DNA of 64,000 nucleotides from Deinococcus humi (GTDB taxonomy: Bacteria > Deinococcota > Deinococci > Deinococcales > Deinococcaceae). Below are positions 14,603 through 36,461 of this stretch, in pieces (the first letter of the stretch is position 1; each line of letters opens with the position of its first letter). The position numbers and the translations under genes were made by a program. Under the pieces are notes generated by a model. The model was given only the letters and a program-made list of their open reading frames with translations. It was not told the origin of the DNA and made no database searches. The DNA lies in assembly GCF_014201875.1 (NCBI RefSeq), contig NZ_JACHFL010000012.1, positions 84,519 through 148,518 of the forward strand, given 5' to 3'.

Positions 14603-15369
14603 GCTGACGCCCCCGCTCGCAGGCCGATCACGGCCCACATGCGCCCGGTTGTTCCGGCGTCGCGGCGGTACGAGTAGAACTCAGTCTCGGTGGAGCAGCG
14701 CCCGCTGAGCCAGATGAATTCGCCCGGGACGCCAGCCTCCAGCAGTACGGCCCGGTTCGCGCCCGCCAGATCGAGGTGGGGTTGTCCTTCCCGCTGCTGC
14801 ACAAAATCGCCCAGGCCTGCCGCCACAAATTTCGCAGCCACCTCAGGCCCCACCCCATAGCGCTCGCCGCAGATGCCGGGGCCGATGGCGGCACGGATGC
14901 GTTCAGGACGCGCCCCCAGACTGCTCATGGCCTCCACGGTTTTTGCGGCGATCCGCCCCAGCGTTCCCTTCCAGCCCGCATGGGCCGCGCCGAGCACGCC
15001 CGCCTCGGGATCCTCAAGCAGCAGGGGGTAGCAGTCCGCCGTGCCAATCGCCAGCAGAACGCCCGGTGTAGCGCTGACCAGCGCGTCGCCCGTCCAGACG
15101 CCCGGCCCGCTCACGGGGATGACCTCGGTGCCGTGCACCTGATTCAAACGGGCAAACTGCGCCGCGCCGAAATCCAGGGCGGCGGCCAGTCGGCGGCGGT
15201 TCTCGCCCACGGCGGTCCCATCGTCCTTGCGGTCATCTAGGTTCAGACCTCCGCCCTTCGCTGCGCTGTATGGGCCCACCGAAACGCCGCCGTCACGCGT
15301 GGAGAAGGCGTGCGGCGCGGTCAGGTGCGGCGCGGTCAACAGCATCGGTTGTTCAGTATCGGCTCGCAT
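14599..15369 (-). CDS. pgeF: PgeF/YfiH-family polyphenol oxidase (laccase domain) protein
   Basis: Protein of 256 residues of the multicopper-oxidase-like YfiH family, now linked in E. coli to purine-nucleoside handling and peptidoglycan editing. The family signatures are present: FSTRDGGVS near the start, LNQVHGTEV, GTADCYPLLL with the metal Cys, GAAHAGWKGTLGRI and IGPGICGERYGVG. Two starts are possible, ATG 15369 and ATG 15345; the second removes eight residues and leaves the conserved start of the domain intact. It is divergent from fabI and coupled by ATGA to the HAD phosphatase downstream. Confidence 0.88.
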   Translation of the reverse strand: MRADTEQPMLLTAPHLTAPHAFSTRDGGVSVGPYSAAKGGGLNLDDRKDDGTAVGENRRRLAAALDFGAAQFARLNQVHGTEVIPVSGPGVWTGDALVSATPGVLLAIGTADCYPLLLEDPEAGVLGAAHAGWKGTLGRIAAKTVEAMSSLGARPERIRAAIGPGICGERYGVGPEVAAKFVAAGLGDFVQQREGQPHLDLAGANRAVLLEAGVPGEFIWLSGRCSTETEFYSYRRDAGTTGRMWAVIGLRAGASA

Positions 15370-15488
15370 GTCTCACTGGATTCTGACTGCTTCCTCCCCC
15401 ATCCGGGGGCAGGCCGGACGCAATTGCGCCGCGCCGCTTGCACCCGCTCCAACCTCTGCCTGTCCGGCGGCGCTAAAGTCTGCTGTAG

Positions 15489-16274
<786 letters not shown>

Positions 16275-16349
16275 GCGGGCCATGGGGCGTCGGGCCGCTT
16301 GCGGACTCCGCAGGCTGCTCTGATCACCGTCCTTACATGACCCAGGGCG

Positions 16350-16355
16350 TAGTCT
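16350..16355 (+). promoter_or_regulatory. -10 element of the guaB promoter (leaderless)
   Basis: TAGTCT lies six bases before the guaB ATG, the same spacing seen at other leaderless genes of this window. Confidence 0.55.
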
Positions 16356-16361
16356 GAAGGC

Positions 16362-17883
<1,522 letters not shown>

Positions 17884-17897
<14 letters not shown>

Positions 17898-18431
17898 GGG
17901 GAACTTCTGGGCGCCGGCCTCCCCACTGCTGCCCCGCCTCAACCCCACGTGCATCTCCTGCACGCCGCCCTGGCATGACCCGCAGACTGTGGTTTTCACG
18001 GACGCCTGGAAGGCAGTGTTGTACCCCTCGCAGGCTGGCCTGGGGAGTGTCCTGCTGGCGACGCGCCGCCACGTTTCCCGCATGGCGGACCTGACCGCCA
18101 CCGAATGGCAGGATTTCCAGATGGTCGTTATGGCGCTGGAACCCGCACTGGAGTGAACATTCGGAGCGACGCTGATCAATATGGCGTATCAACGCAACTG
18201 GGCCTACCGTAAGGCCGCACCGGACCCACCGTTCAGAAACGGTCAGCCTAATCCGCACATTCACTGGCACCGCACACCGTGTTATGCCCAGCCATCCATT
18301 TCGGCGGCATGGTCTTCGATGATCCCACCTTCGGAGAGCCGTTTGAATGGCGCGACGTGGTTGTGCCGCCACAGGTGCGCCGCGCCGTCATCGAGCATTT
18401 GCGAGCGGAGGTCGGCCTGGTGCCGGAATAA
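17884..18431 (+). pseudogene. Disrupted HIT-family (histidine triad) nucleotide-binding protein
   Basis: Three segments read in order as one HIT-like protein of about 180 residues. Segment one (to 18153) includes TVVFTDAWKAVLYPSQAGLG and ends ALEPALE; an in-frame TGA at 18154-18156 interrupts it. Segment two continues in the same frame (FGATLINMAYQRNWAYR, then PNPHIHWHRTP, which holds the triad HxHxH). Near 18292 one base appears to be missing, because the frame then shifts to FGGMVFDDPTFGEPFEWRD and ends LVPE before TAA at 18429. The N-terminus near CISC may also have lost residues and the original start is unclear; the listed ATG overlaps the guaB end. Two separate lesions make a sequencing error less likely. 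Confidence 0.75.
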
Positions 18432-18449
18432 ATGTTGTCAAGACAGCAA

Positions 18450-18475
18450 ATAACCCCACGCAACAGTGGGGTTAT
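18450..18475. terminator. Terminator between the HIT pseudogene and the EF-hand-like gene
   Basis: Ten-base-pair stem ATAACCCCAC / GTGGGGTTAT with loop GCAACA. On the minus strand it is followed by TTGCT after the stem, so it may serve both converging genes; the T-run is weak on each side. Confidence 0.6.
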
Positions 18476-18501
18476 GTCACTTTGGGGTTCGGAAAGGCGG
18501 G

Positions 18502-18933
18502 TCAGCGGCCGCGCAGCAGTCTGCTGCCGATCATGCCGGCCAGCCCCACCAGTCCTGCCTTGACCATGGGATTGCTGAGCATGCCGCCTTCGCTGAACGC
18601 CGCTTCCAGCGGGCTCTTGCCGTTGTCCTGTCTGGGCGCCTGGGCGGTGCGCGCGTAGGCGTCAGCCAGATCGTTGGGATCTTCGTGGTTGACGCGCTGC
18701 ACTGGATTGGCCGGACTGTTCACGATGGCGTTGCCCATCTGCTGGCGCTGTTCGGGCGACATCCCGCCGATGTAGTCCCTAAGGATCTGCTGGCGCTCCT
18801 CAGGAGAGGCGTTGGCCATGTAGTCCTGGATGTACGCCGCCGCTTCCTGCGGGCTGACGGTTCCATCACCGTTGGTGTCGCGCGGATCAATTTTTGCCAT
18901 CTGCTGGTGCCGGTCTGTCTGGTCAAAGAACAT
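18502..18933 (-). CDS. Small EF-hand-like protein of unknown function
   Basis: A 143-residue acidic, glutamine-rich protein. Near residue 18 it holds one EF-hand-type calcium loop, DTNGDGTVSPQE, with Asp, Asn, Asp, Thr and Glu in the 1, 3, 5, 7 and 12 places. The middle is helical with repeated SPEERQQ / SPEQRQQ turns. The C-terminus has a glycine-rich hydrophobic stretch (VKAGLVGLAGMIGSRLL) that may insert in or lie on the membrane. AGGAGG precedes the ATG. I do not recognise the family; function unknown. Confidence 0.75.
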   Translation of the reverse strand: MFFDQTDRHQQMAKIDPRDTNGDGTVSPQEAAAYIQDYMANASPEERQQILRDYIGGMSPEQRQQMGNAIVNSPANPVQRVNHEDPNDLADAYARTAQAPRQDNGKSPLEAAFSEGGMLSNPMVKAGLVGLAGMIGSRLLRGR

Positions 18934-19098
18934 GGTGGACCTCCTGGAATGGGGGTGGGTTTGTAGCGCCTTTCACGCTAAAGGCGGCGCATTGGTCGGG
19001 CGTGAGGCCCGACTTCACGCTCACTTACCTCCGGCCTGTCCAGATCCGCAATGCACGGGACATTTTTGCGCCAGACGCGGCGTTACAGTGCAGGACAT

Positions 19099-20511
<1,413 letters not shown>

Positions 20512-20798
20512 TCTGCCCTTCAGGGCGGGCCGGCAGCCCGGTGACGTCCGGTTCCTCTGAACAGCCCCCGTGTGCCTGCGGCCGGGGGTGTTACCCTGTT
20601 CTCCGGCTTCCAGTCTCTGGCGGCACATCACCTCTAAGCGCGTCCCGTGAGACGCCGTGGCCTGCCGTGTGCGGGCCGTTCAGTCCGCCCAGAGAGGCGG
20701 AGATGGAGTCCAGCAATGTTGATGACCGCGACTGCCCAGCGTCGCCCCGAGCCTGCGCGGGGGACGCCATTTCTACTTGTGTGTGCACAGGACCGCCG
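20512..20798 (+). promoter_or_regulatory. Long leader region before purC, possible structured RNA
   Basis: This 287-base gap holds several short GC-rich stems: CCCCCG / CGGGGG (20565-20570 with 20583-20588), and TCCGCC / GGCGGA around 20688-20704 just before an in-frame ATG at 20703. No known riboswitch (purine, THF, cobalamin, TPP) could be matched by eye. The gap may hold a terminator for the CbiX gene and the promoter of the purine operon. Confidence 0.35.
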
Positions 20799-21518
<720 letters not shown>

Positions 21519-21570
21519 GCCACCCGCTCAGGCTGCCACCCCCTGACCTGCCGCCCCTGGAGGAATTGCC

Positions 21571-21837
21571 ATGTCCCATTACCATGCCCGCGTTTACGTC
21601 ACCCTCAAACCCAGCATTCTCGATCCGCAGGGGCGCACCGTGGAGCGTGCCCTGTCGCACCTGGAACACGCCAACGTCAGTGGCGTGCGCGTGGGTAAAC
21701 TGATCGAGCTGCGCCTGAGCGGCGAGCGCGCCGAGGTTGAAGCCCAGCTCCGCGACATGATCCAGAACGTCCTGAGCAATCCTGTCATGGAAGACGCCCG
21801 CTGGGATCTGGAAGAAGTGGCGCTGGAGACGGCGTGA
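21571..21837 (+). CDS. purS: FGAM synthase subunit PurS
   Basis: Small 88-residue subunit of the three-part phosphoribosylformylglycinamidine synthase (PurS-PurQ-PurL) of Gram-positive and archaeal type. It has the family pattern VTLKPSILDPQGRTVERAL, VSGVRVGKLIEL and a C-terminal NPVMED segment. A strong GGAGGAA precedes the ATG. The end overlaps the next gene in GTGA. Confidence 0.94.
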   Translation: MSHYHARVYVTLKPSILDPQGRTVERALSHLEHANVSGVRVGKLIELRLSGERAEVEAQLRDMIQNVLSNPVMEDARWDLEEVALETA

Positions 21838-22201
21838 GCGTGCCTCAGACAGTGAACCTGCCTGAAAAGTTCGGCCAGTTCACGGAACGCTGGCAGCCCA
21901 AGATCGTCGCGGAGCTCAACGGCCAGCACGTCAAAATTGCCCGTATTGCCGGTGAATTTGAGTGGCACGCGCACGAGCAGGAGGACGAACTGTTCATGGT
22001 GGTCCGGGGGGTGCTCCGCCTGAAATTTCGGGATGGCGAAGCGGTCCTGAACGAGGGTGAACTGATCGTCGTGCCGCGCGGTGTGGAACACCTGCCCGTT
22101 GCTGAAACCGAGGAGACCTGGATCATGATGTTCGAGCCAGCCAGTACCCTGAATACCGGCAATGTCACGAGTGAACGCACCGTGGCCCAGTTGGAGCGGC
22201 T

Positions 22202-22205
<4 letters not shown>
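21834..22205 (+). CDS. Cupin-domain protein within the purine operon
   Basis: A 123-residue single-domain cupin. The first cupin motif is [18 protein letters not shown], with the metal-binding His pair and Glu, and the second is [17 protein letters not shown] with the last metal His; all typical metal ligands are present. The function is unknown. Its GTG start overlaps the purS stop and its stop overlaps the purQ start, both as GTGA, so it is made together with the FGAM synthase subunits. It might protect, sense or act on a purine intermediate, but this is inference from position only. Confidence 0.88.
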
Positions 22206-22866
<661 letters not shown>

Positions 22867-22870
<4 letters not shown>

Positions 22871-23337
22871 TGAGCCTTCAGGAGTTTCTGGCCGACAACT
22901 ACCGCACCGAACTGTCTGCCTTTCGCGCGGTGCTTGACGGCATCCCGGACGAGGCTTTTGGCACCGAACGCCTGGGCCACAGCCCCGCGTGGCACGCGCT
23001 GCACATTGCCGACTGGCTGCGGCTGACGGTGCTGGGCGATAGGACGCCCAGTTACCACTATCTGGGCTGGGAGGACAAGGACTGGGTGAAAGCCATGCAG
23101 ACAGAGGCTGCACCTGTCGCTGAGGACGCCGACAAGGGCGTCATCCTGGCACGGTTGGAGACGGTGGGCGAACAGGCCGTGGCTTACCTGAAAAACGCCA
23201 CCGACGCCGATATGCAGGGCATGACCTTCTCGCCCAGTGCCCCGAACGGCGAACGCCCGAGACTGGCCGCTGTGGGTCTGCATCTGCGGCATGTGGCCTA
23301 TCACCGGGGCCAGGTGGTGCTGGGACAGAAGGCCTGA
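22867..23337 (+). CDS. DinB-family protein within the purine operon
   Basis: A 156-residue four-helix-bundle protein of the DinB/YfiT superfamily. The three metal-binding histidines are visible: WHALHIADW near residue 43 and the C-terminal pair in [13 protein letters not shown]. Members include thiol-S-transferases using bacillithiol, and several damage-induced proteins of unknown role; Deinococcus has many copies. The ATG overlaps the purQ stop (ATGA), while purL follows after 61 bases with its own Shine-Dalgarno. No reason for its place in the purine operon can be read from the sequence. Confidence 0.88.
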
Positions 23338-23398
23338 AATTCCGCTCCGAAACTCGACGCAGTCTTCTCGCCCCGCGCCCTCGTTGTAAGGAATCTTC

Positions 23399-27078
<3,680 letters not shown>

Positions 27079-27155
27079 AGCCGGGCGAGGCCTGACCACC
27101 CTCCGGACGGGGCAGCTGACACGACGGCTCTCCAATATGACAAGCTAGGCCTGAC

Positions 27156-28079
<924 letters not shown>

Positions 28080-28169
28080 CCGCCCTCCACCCAGGCAGAT
28101 GGTCACGCAGGGTATCCGGTGGTCCGGGGCAGGCGAGACGTTAACCCAGCTCAAATGCGCCATCTGGCC

Positions 28170-28196
28170 TACACTCCTCTTACGCTACGGGCGTAA
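28170..28196 (+). promoter_or_regulatory. uvrB promoter with radiation/desiccation response motif (RDRM)
   Basis: A TACACT -10-like box (28170-28175) is followed by the 17-base palindrome TTACGCTACGGGCGTAA (28180-28196), whose outer six bases pair perfectly. This fits the RDRM shape TTAYGY-N5-RCRTAA, the operator of the DdrO repressor in Deinococcus. The motif covers the expected transcription start, so DdrO would block uvrB until it is cleaved by IrrE after damage. Confidence 0.8.
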
Positions 28197-28259
28197 ACTG
28201 TGGGAAACGCTTCGGCGTCTGCCGCTGCTGCCACGCTCCCCATCTGGAGGTTTACTTCG

Positions 28260-30275
<2,016 letters not shown>

Positions 30276-30463
30276 AGACCGTCTGATCCAGTTGCCTGCG
30301 CCAAAGTAGCCCGCGCGGCCTCAGCCATCGGCATCAAAGTCAAGCGAGAGGGCACGCGCAAAGCAGGGGCATCTCTTCAGATCACAGCGCCCTCTAAAAG
30401 GTTGGGCGCTATTGTGCTGTTGAGGGGAGCGTTGCGCGGGGGCTGGCTTTCCCGGCAATGGCA

Positions 30464-30496
30464 AAGGCGGGGCCGGAATGACCGGCCCCGCCTTTC
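30464..30496. terminator. Strong terminator between uvrB and sucA
   Basis: Perfect 14-base-pair stem AAAGGCGGGGCCGG / CCGGCCCCGCCTTT with loop AATGA. It lies twelve bases after the sucA stop and probably ends both converging transcripts. The preceding 188 bases after uvrB hold no recognised gene. Confidence 0.88.
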
Positions 30497-30507
30497 AAGC
30501 CTCCGCC

Positions 30508-33354
<2,847 letters not shown>

Positions 33355-33468
33355 AACGCCTCCTAGCATACCCTTCTGCCACCACCCAAAGGTGCCCTCT
33401 GTAGCCCCTGGCACGTGGGCGGGCGGGGGTTCCCCACCGGGTGACAGGGCAGCCCGTAAGATACGGCC

Positions 33469-33708
33469 ATGAAAATCGTTTCCCGCATTGTGGTGGCGCT
33501 TGGCCTGGCGATCTTCGTGGTGTCGCTGCTGCTGCTCGGTAAGGACGTTATTGACATCAACCAGTTGCACGCCGTTGCCAACGCCAACCGCTCCACCAAC
33601 TTTCCCAGTCCGCTGAACAATGTCCTGATCACCTTCGGGCTGGCGGTGGTGGGCGGCTTTCTTCTGGGCCTTGGCCTGACGCTGCCGCGCCGCCGGGCAC
33701 GCGAATAG
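33469..33708 (+). CDS. Small two-helix membrane protein of unknown function
   Basis: A 79-residue protein with two hydrophobic helices (about 4-24 and 51-71) separated by a polar loop, and an Arg-rich C-terminus (LPRRRARE). No family recognised. The start is supported by TAAGAT six bases upstream, the leaderless spacing seen elsewhere in this window. It is divergent from sucA. Confidence 0.7.
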   Translation: MKIVSRIVVALGLAIFVVSLLLLGKDVIDINQLHAVANANRSTNFPSPLNNVLITFGLAVVGGFLLGLGLTLPRRRARE

Positions 33709-33735
33709 CACAAGGACAAAGGGGAGGGTTGCCCC

Positions 33736-34026
33736 CTATTTCAGAGCGTCAATCAGCTCGTCCTTGCTCATCTTGCTGCGGCCCCTGATGTCCTTTTCCT
33801 TGGCGCGGTTGTACAGCTCGTCGCGGGTCAGATTGGACAGGGCGGCATTGGGGTTGCCGGTGCCCTGGGTGCGCTTGTTGGGGGTGCGCCCTTCCTCACG
33901 GCGGTGCTTGTTGACCGTGCGGCCCGCAATCTCCTCGGCACGGTCCTCGTCCACCCCGCGTTGCAGCTCGCTGTCCTTGACGTGCTGGTACTGGCGTTCG
34001 TCCTTCTTGCTCCAGGCATCTGGCAT
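33736..34026 (-). CDS. Small basic protein with Rho N-terminal-like fold
   Basis: A 96-residue highly charged protein. The middle has RTVNKHRREEGRTPNKRTQG, a segment typical of proteins often labelled plasmid-stabilisation or ChaB-like; the C-terminus, LTRDELYNRAKEKDIRGRSK followed by MSKDELIDALK, matches the Rho termination factor N-terminal (SAP-like) helix pair that binds nucleic acid. GGAGG precedes the ATG. Related proteins are common in Deinococcus and often stress-linked, but its role is unknown. Confidence 0.78.
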   Translation of the reverse strand: MPDAWSKKDERQYQHVKDSELQRGVDEDRAEEIAGRTVNKHRREEGRTPNKRTQGTGNPNAALSNLTRDELYNRAKEKDIRGRSKMSKDELIDALK

Positions 34027-34102
34027 AGGGATTCCTCCTGTGCCTGCACGCTAGGAGCCGCGCCACGGCAACGAGTGAGAAAGGCGGTCACCCCCGCTTC
34101 AT

Positions 34103-34312
34103 TCAGCCCCCGGCATCCGTGGTGACCACTGCCTGAACGCGCCCCACCTCGCCGGTGGTCAGGCGGACCTTGATGCCGTGCGGGTGTGTGGCGGAACCCG
34201 TCAGTAACCCCGCCACCACGCCGCGCGTGAGCTGACCGCTGCCCTGGTGGTGCTTCTGCACGATGTCCACCGTCAGGCCAAGGCGAACTGCCGAGCGGGG
34301 CGGCACGCTCAT
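34103..34312 (-). CDS. YwbE family protein
   Basis: A 69-residue protein of the YwbE (DUF2196) family, recognised by VDIVQKHHQGSGQLTRGVV and GIKVRLTTGEVGRVQAV. These are small beta-barrel-like proteins of unknown function. The ATG overlaps the stop of the HAD gene in ATGA, so it is probably made by coupled translation. Confidence 0.85.
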   Translation of the reverse strand: MSVPPRSAVRLGLTVDIVQKHHQGSGQLTRGVVAGLLTGSATHPHGIKVRLTTGEVGRVQAVVTTDAGG

Positions 34313-34983
34313 GCCTGTCCTCCCAGCCGCCCGATCAGCGCGCGGGCCACAGCGGGTAACGGGCCGGCAATGTCGGCAGGCATTAGCGGGTTCTGGGCCT
34401 GACCGGGACGTTCCACGAAAGCCGTCCGCAATCCCGCTGATTTGGCCCCCGCAATGTCCCAGCCGTGGGCCGCCAGCAGCCAGCTTTCGTGGGCATGGGC
34501 GCCCGTCCGCGACAGTCCGTACTCGTAGGCCGCCCGCCCCGGCTTGAGCATCTGGCCCGGGTCCACCGAGACCGCGCCGTCCACAAGATCGGCGAAACCG
34601 GCGTTTTCCAGCTGGGCGTTCAGCACGGCCTGGGGATTGTTAGTCAGGCAGATCAACCGCGCCCCGCCTGCGCGCAGAATGTCCAGGCCCTCGCGGGTGT
34701 CAGCGTGGGCCGGGAGCATGCGAATGCCTGCCGACAGCTCGTCCTGAAACTGTCCGCTCACTTCCTGCCCGCGTGCCTCGCCCAGTGCCTGCAGCGCTGC
34801 GCCGCCCAGCGCCGAGAAGTCGCGGTATTCGCCCAGCAGCGTGTGGGTCAGGGCCAGTTGCAGCAGCAGGCCAAACCACTGCGTCCTGGCCCCCGAATCG
34901 CCGAATGCTTCCACGAACAGCCCGTCCAGCGCCGAGAGATCGAGCAAGGTCTCGTTCATGTCCAGAAAGACGGTGGGGGTCAT
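34309..34983 (-). CDS. Haloacid dehalogenase type II / HAD hydrolase
   Basis: A 224-residue HAD-superfamily hydrolase. Motif I is VFLDMNETLLDL, in which the second Asp of DxD is replaced by Asn as in haloacid dehalogenases; motif II is LICLTNNPQ, the Lys lies in MLKPGRAAYEYG, and motif III is LLAAHGWDIAGAKSAGL, with HxWD as in L-2-haloacid dehalogenases. The Asn in place of the acid/base Asp favours dehalogenase over phosphatase chemistry, though the substrate is unknown. TACCCT ends seven bases before the ATG, a leaderless arrangement. Confidence 0.88.
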   Translation of the reverse strand: MTPTVFLDMNETLLDLSALDGLFVEAFGDSGARTQWFGLLLQLALTHTLLGEYRDFSALGGAALQALGEARGQEVSGQFQDELSAGIRMLPAHADTREGLDILRAGGARLICLTNNPQAVLNAQLENAGFADLVDGAVSVDPGQMLKPGRAAYEYGLSRTGAHAHESWLLAAHGWDIAGAKSAGLRTAFVERPGQAQNPLMPADIAGPLPAVARALIGRLGGQA

Positions 34984-35048
34984 GGGAATCAGGGTAACAG
35001 GTGGGATGCTCCGGTCCTGTCTCCTTGAACCGTCAGCTTGTTCCTGGG

Positions 35049-36215
35049 TCAGCCGCCCATCCGCACCCTGTAGTCGTCAATGGCAGCGCGTTCCAGCACA
35101 GGAATAAAAGGCCCGAGCTCGACATCCAGCCACCCCGAGGACTTGTCCGACAGCCCGATCTGCGCTTCACGCGGCCACGCCCCGATCACCTGCAAGCGGT
35201 CTGCGGTGGGCGGGTGCGAGGCGTCCAGACGAACGTTACGCGCCTGGCCTTCCTCGCGTGCTTTTGCCCAGCGTTCCGGGGAGGCCGCGTCCCACATGCG
35301 GCGCAACTCTGCGAAGACATGGGGCGCTTCGGGGCGCTGCCACTGCTTGTGCAGGGCGCTGTCCAGCAGGTCTGCCAGGTACATGCGGTCCAGCGCGTGG
35401 GCGGTGGCCTGCGAACCGGCCACGCGGGCGGCCAGCAGATCGGCCCGGAATTCGGCGGCCTGTTGCTGCGCCCCCACCAGGTTCAGCATCAGCGAGTACA
35501 CGCCCAGCGGCACCAGCGCCATCAGGCGTGACATGAGGTTGGACACGGCCTGAAGATGCTCGGCCTGGTACTCCATCCAGGCGTCCGGTGTCAGGACAGA
35601 CACGGCGTGATCCAGCACATTGAGGGCCGCCGCCACCACTCCCGAGCGCGTGGGATCGCCACTGCGTAGGTGCGCCAGCTCATGCGCGATGACCGCCACG
35701 CGTTCCTGCGGGCGCATGCCAAACCATAGCCCCAGGCCGAGCCCCAGTGTTGGGGTTCCCCGCCATCCGGTGCGGGCCATGAACGCATTGACCTCCGGCG
35801 TCAGCACGATCCGCACAGGCGCACGAACGTCCAGCGCCCCGGCCACCTGGGCCACCAGCGCGTGCAGTTGGGGCGCTTGCTCCGCCGTGACCTCCACGCC
35901 CCAGGGAGCGGGAAAACGGGGGCGGGCCACCCAGGCAAACCCCAGCAGCCCCACGCCGCCCAGTGCGCACAGGAGCCGGACAAAGACGTGCGCCTCTCCC
36001 CACAGCCCCAGCGCCACCAGCGCCCACCACAGTCCCACGGCGCTCAGCGCGGCATAGACCAGGATCACCAGCACCGCCAGCGCCTGCCCCAGTGCTGCTC
36101 GCGCCGATGGGGCGGGGACCGCCCTCTCCACGAAGGCGTCACGCAGCCGGGCCGATTCCCGCTGCGCCATCCCTTGCCACATTCTGCCCAGCACACCCGC
36201 TGAAGACCGCACCAT
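35049..36215 (-). CDS. M48-family metalloprotease (HtpX/Ste24-like)
   Basis: A 388-residue membrane zinc protease. Two hydrophobic helices lie near residues 40-70 and 77-96, followed by the protease domain with the zinc motif HELAH at 178-182 ([20 protein letters not shown]) and the third ligand Glu in [16 protein letters not shown]. Family members act in membrane-protein quality control. The start at 36215 is supported by TATTCT six bases upstream and by the family N-terminus; a longer open frame continuing far upstream is non-coding and antisense to aceE. Confidence 0.9.
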   Translation of the reverse strand: MVRSSAGVLGRMWQGMAQRESARLRDAFVERAVPAPSARAALGQALAVLVILVYAALSAVGLWWALVALGLWGEAHVFVRLLCALGGVGLLGFAWVARPRFPAPWGVEVTAEQAPQLHALVAQVAGALDVRAPVRIVLTPEVNAFMARTGWRGTPTLGLGLGLWFGMRPQERVAVIAHELAHLRSGDPTRSGVVAAALNVLDHAVSVLTPDAWMEYQAEHLQAVSNLMSRLMALVPLGVYSLMLNLVGAQQQAAEFRADLLAARVAGSQATAHALDRMYLADLLDSALHKQWQRPEAPHVFAELRRMWDAASPERWAKAREEGQARNVRLDASHPPTADRLQVIGAWPREAQIGLSDKSSGWLDVELGPFIPVLERAAIDDYRVRMGG

Positions 36216-36425
36216 GGCTGAAGAATAGAGGGGCCACCCAGATGGTTTTGCCGCATATCTTTCGCGCCCGCAAGAGCTGGGCCGGGGCAGCGGAGGAGGG
36301 GCATGACCCGGACCCTCTGATGCCCATAACCAATGGCGGTGACGCAGGATGACGGCGCCCAGGCACGAGGAAACCACACAGCTGTACTCACCACCCGGTG
36401 TGGTCAATGTATGGAGAAACTCCTG

Positions 36426-36455
36426 TTGGAAGTGTCGAAGGGGGTGGCCTAGACT
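36426..36455 (+). promoter_or_regulatory. aceE promoter, leaderless
   Basis: TTGGAA (36426-36431), an 18-base spacer and TAGACT (36450-36455), then six bases to the ATG. This is the best complete -35/-10 pair in the window and implies a leaderless aceE mRNA. Confidence 0.7.
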
Positions 36456-36461
36456 GGCCGC

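Noticed and set aside
18154..18156. In-frame TGA in the HIT-like gene as a selenocysteine codon.
   Set aside because: HIT proteins do not use selenocysteine, no SECIS-like stem was seen, and a second lesion follows downstream, so a pseudogene is simpler.
18472..18488. TTATGTCA resembling the left half of an RDRM.
   Set aside because: The right half is absent, and the site lies at a terminator between converging genes.
20703..20798. Longer PurC from ATG 20703 with a Cys-rich N-terminus.
   Set aside because: The PurC family begins at the [13 protein letters not shown] segment; the added stretch has no match and a ribosome site lies at the shorter start.
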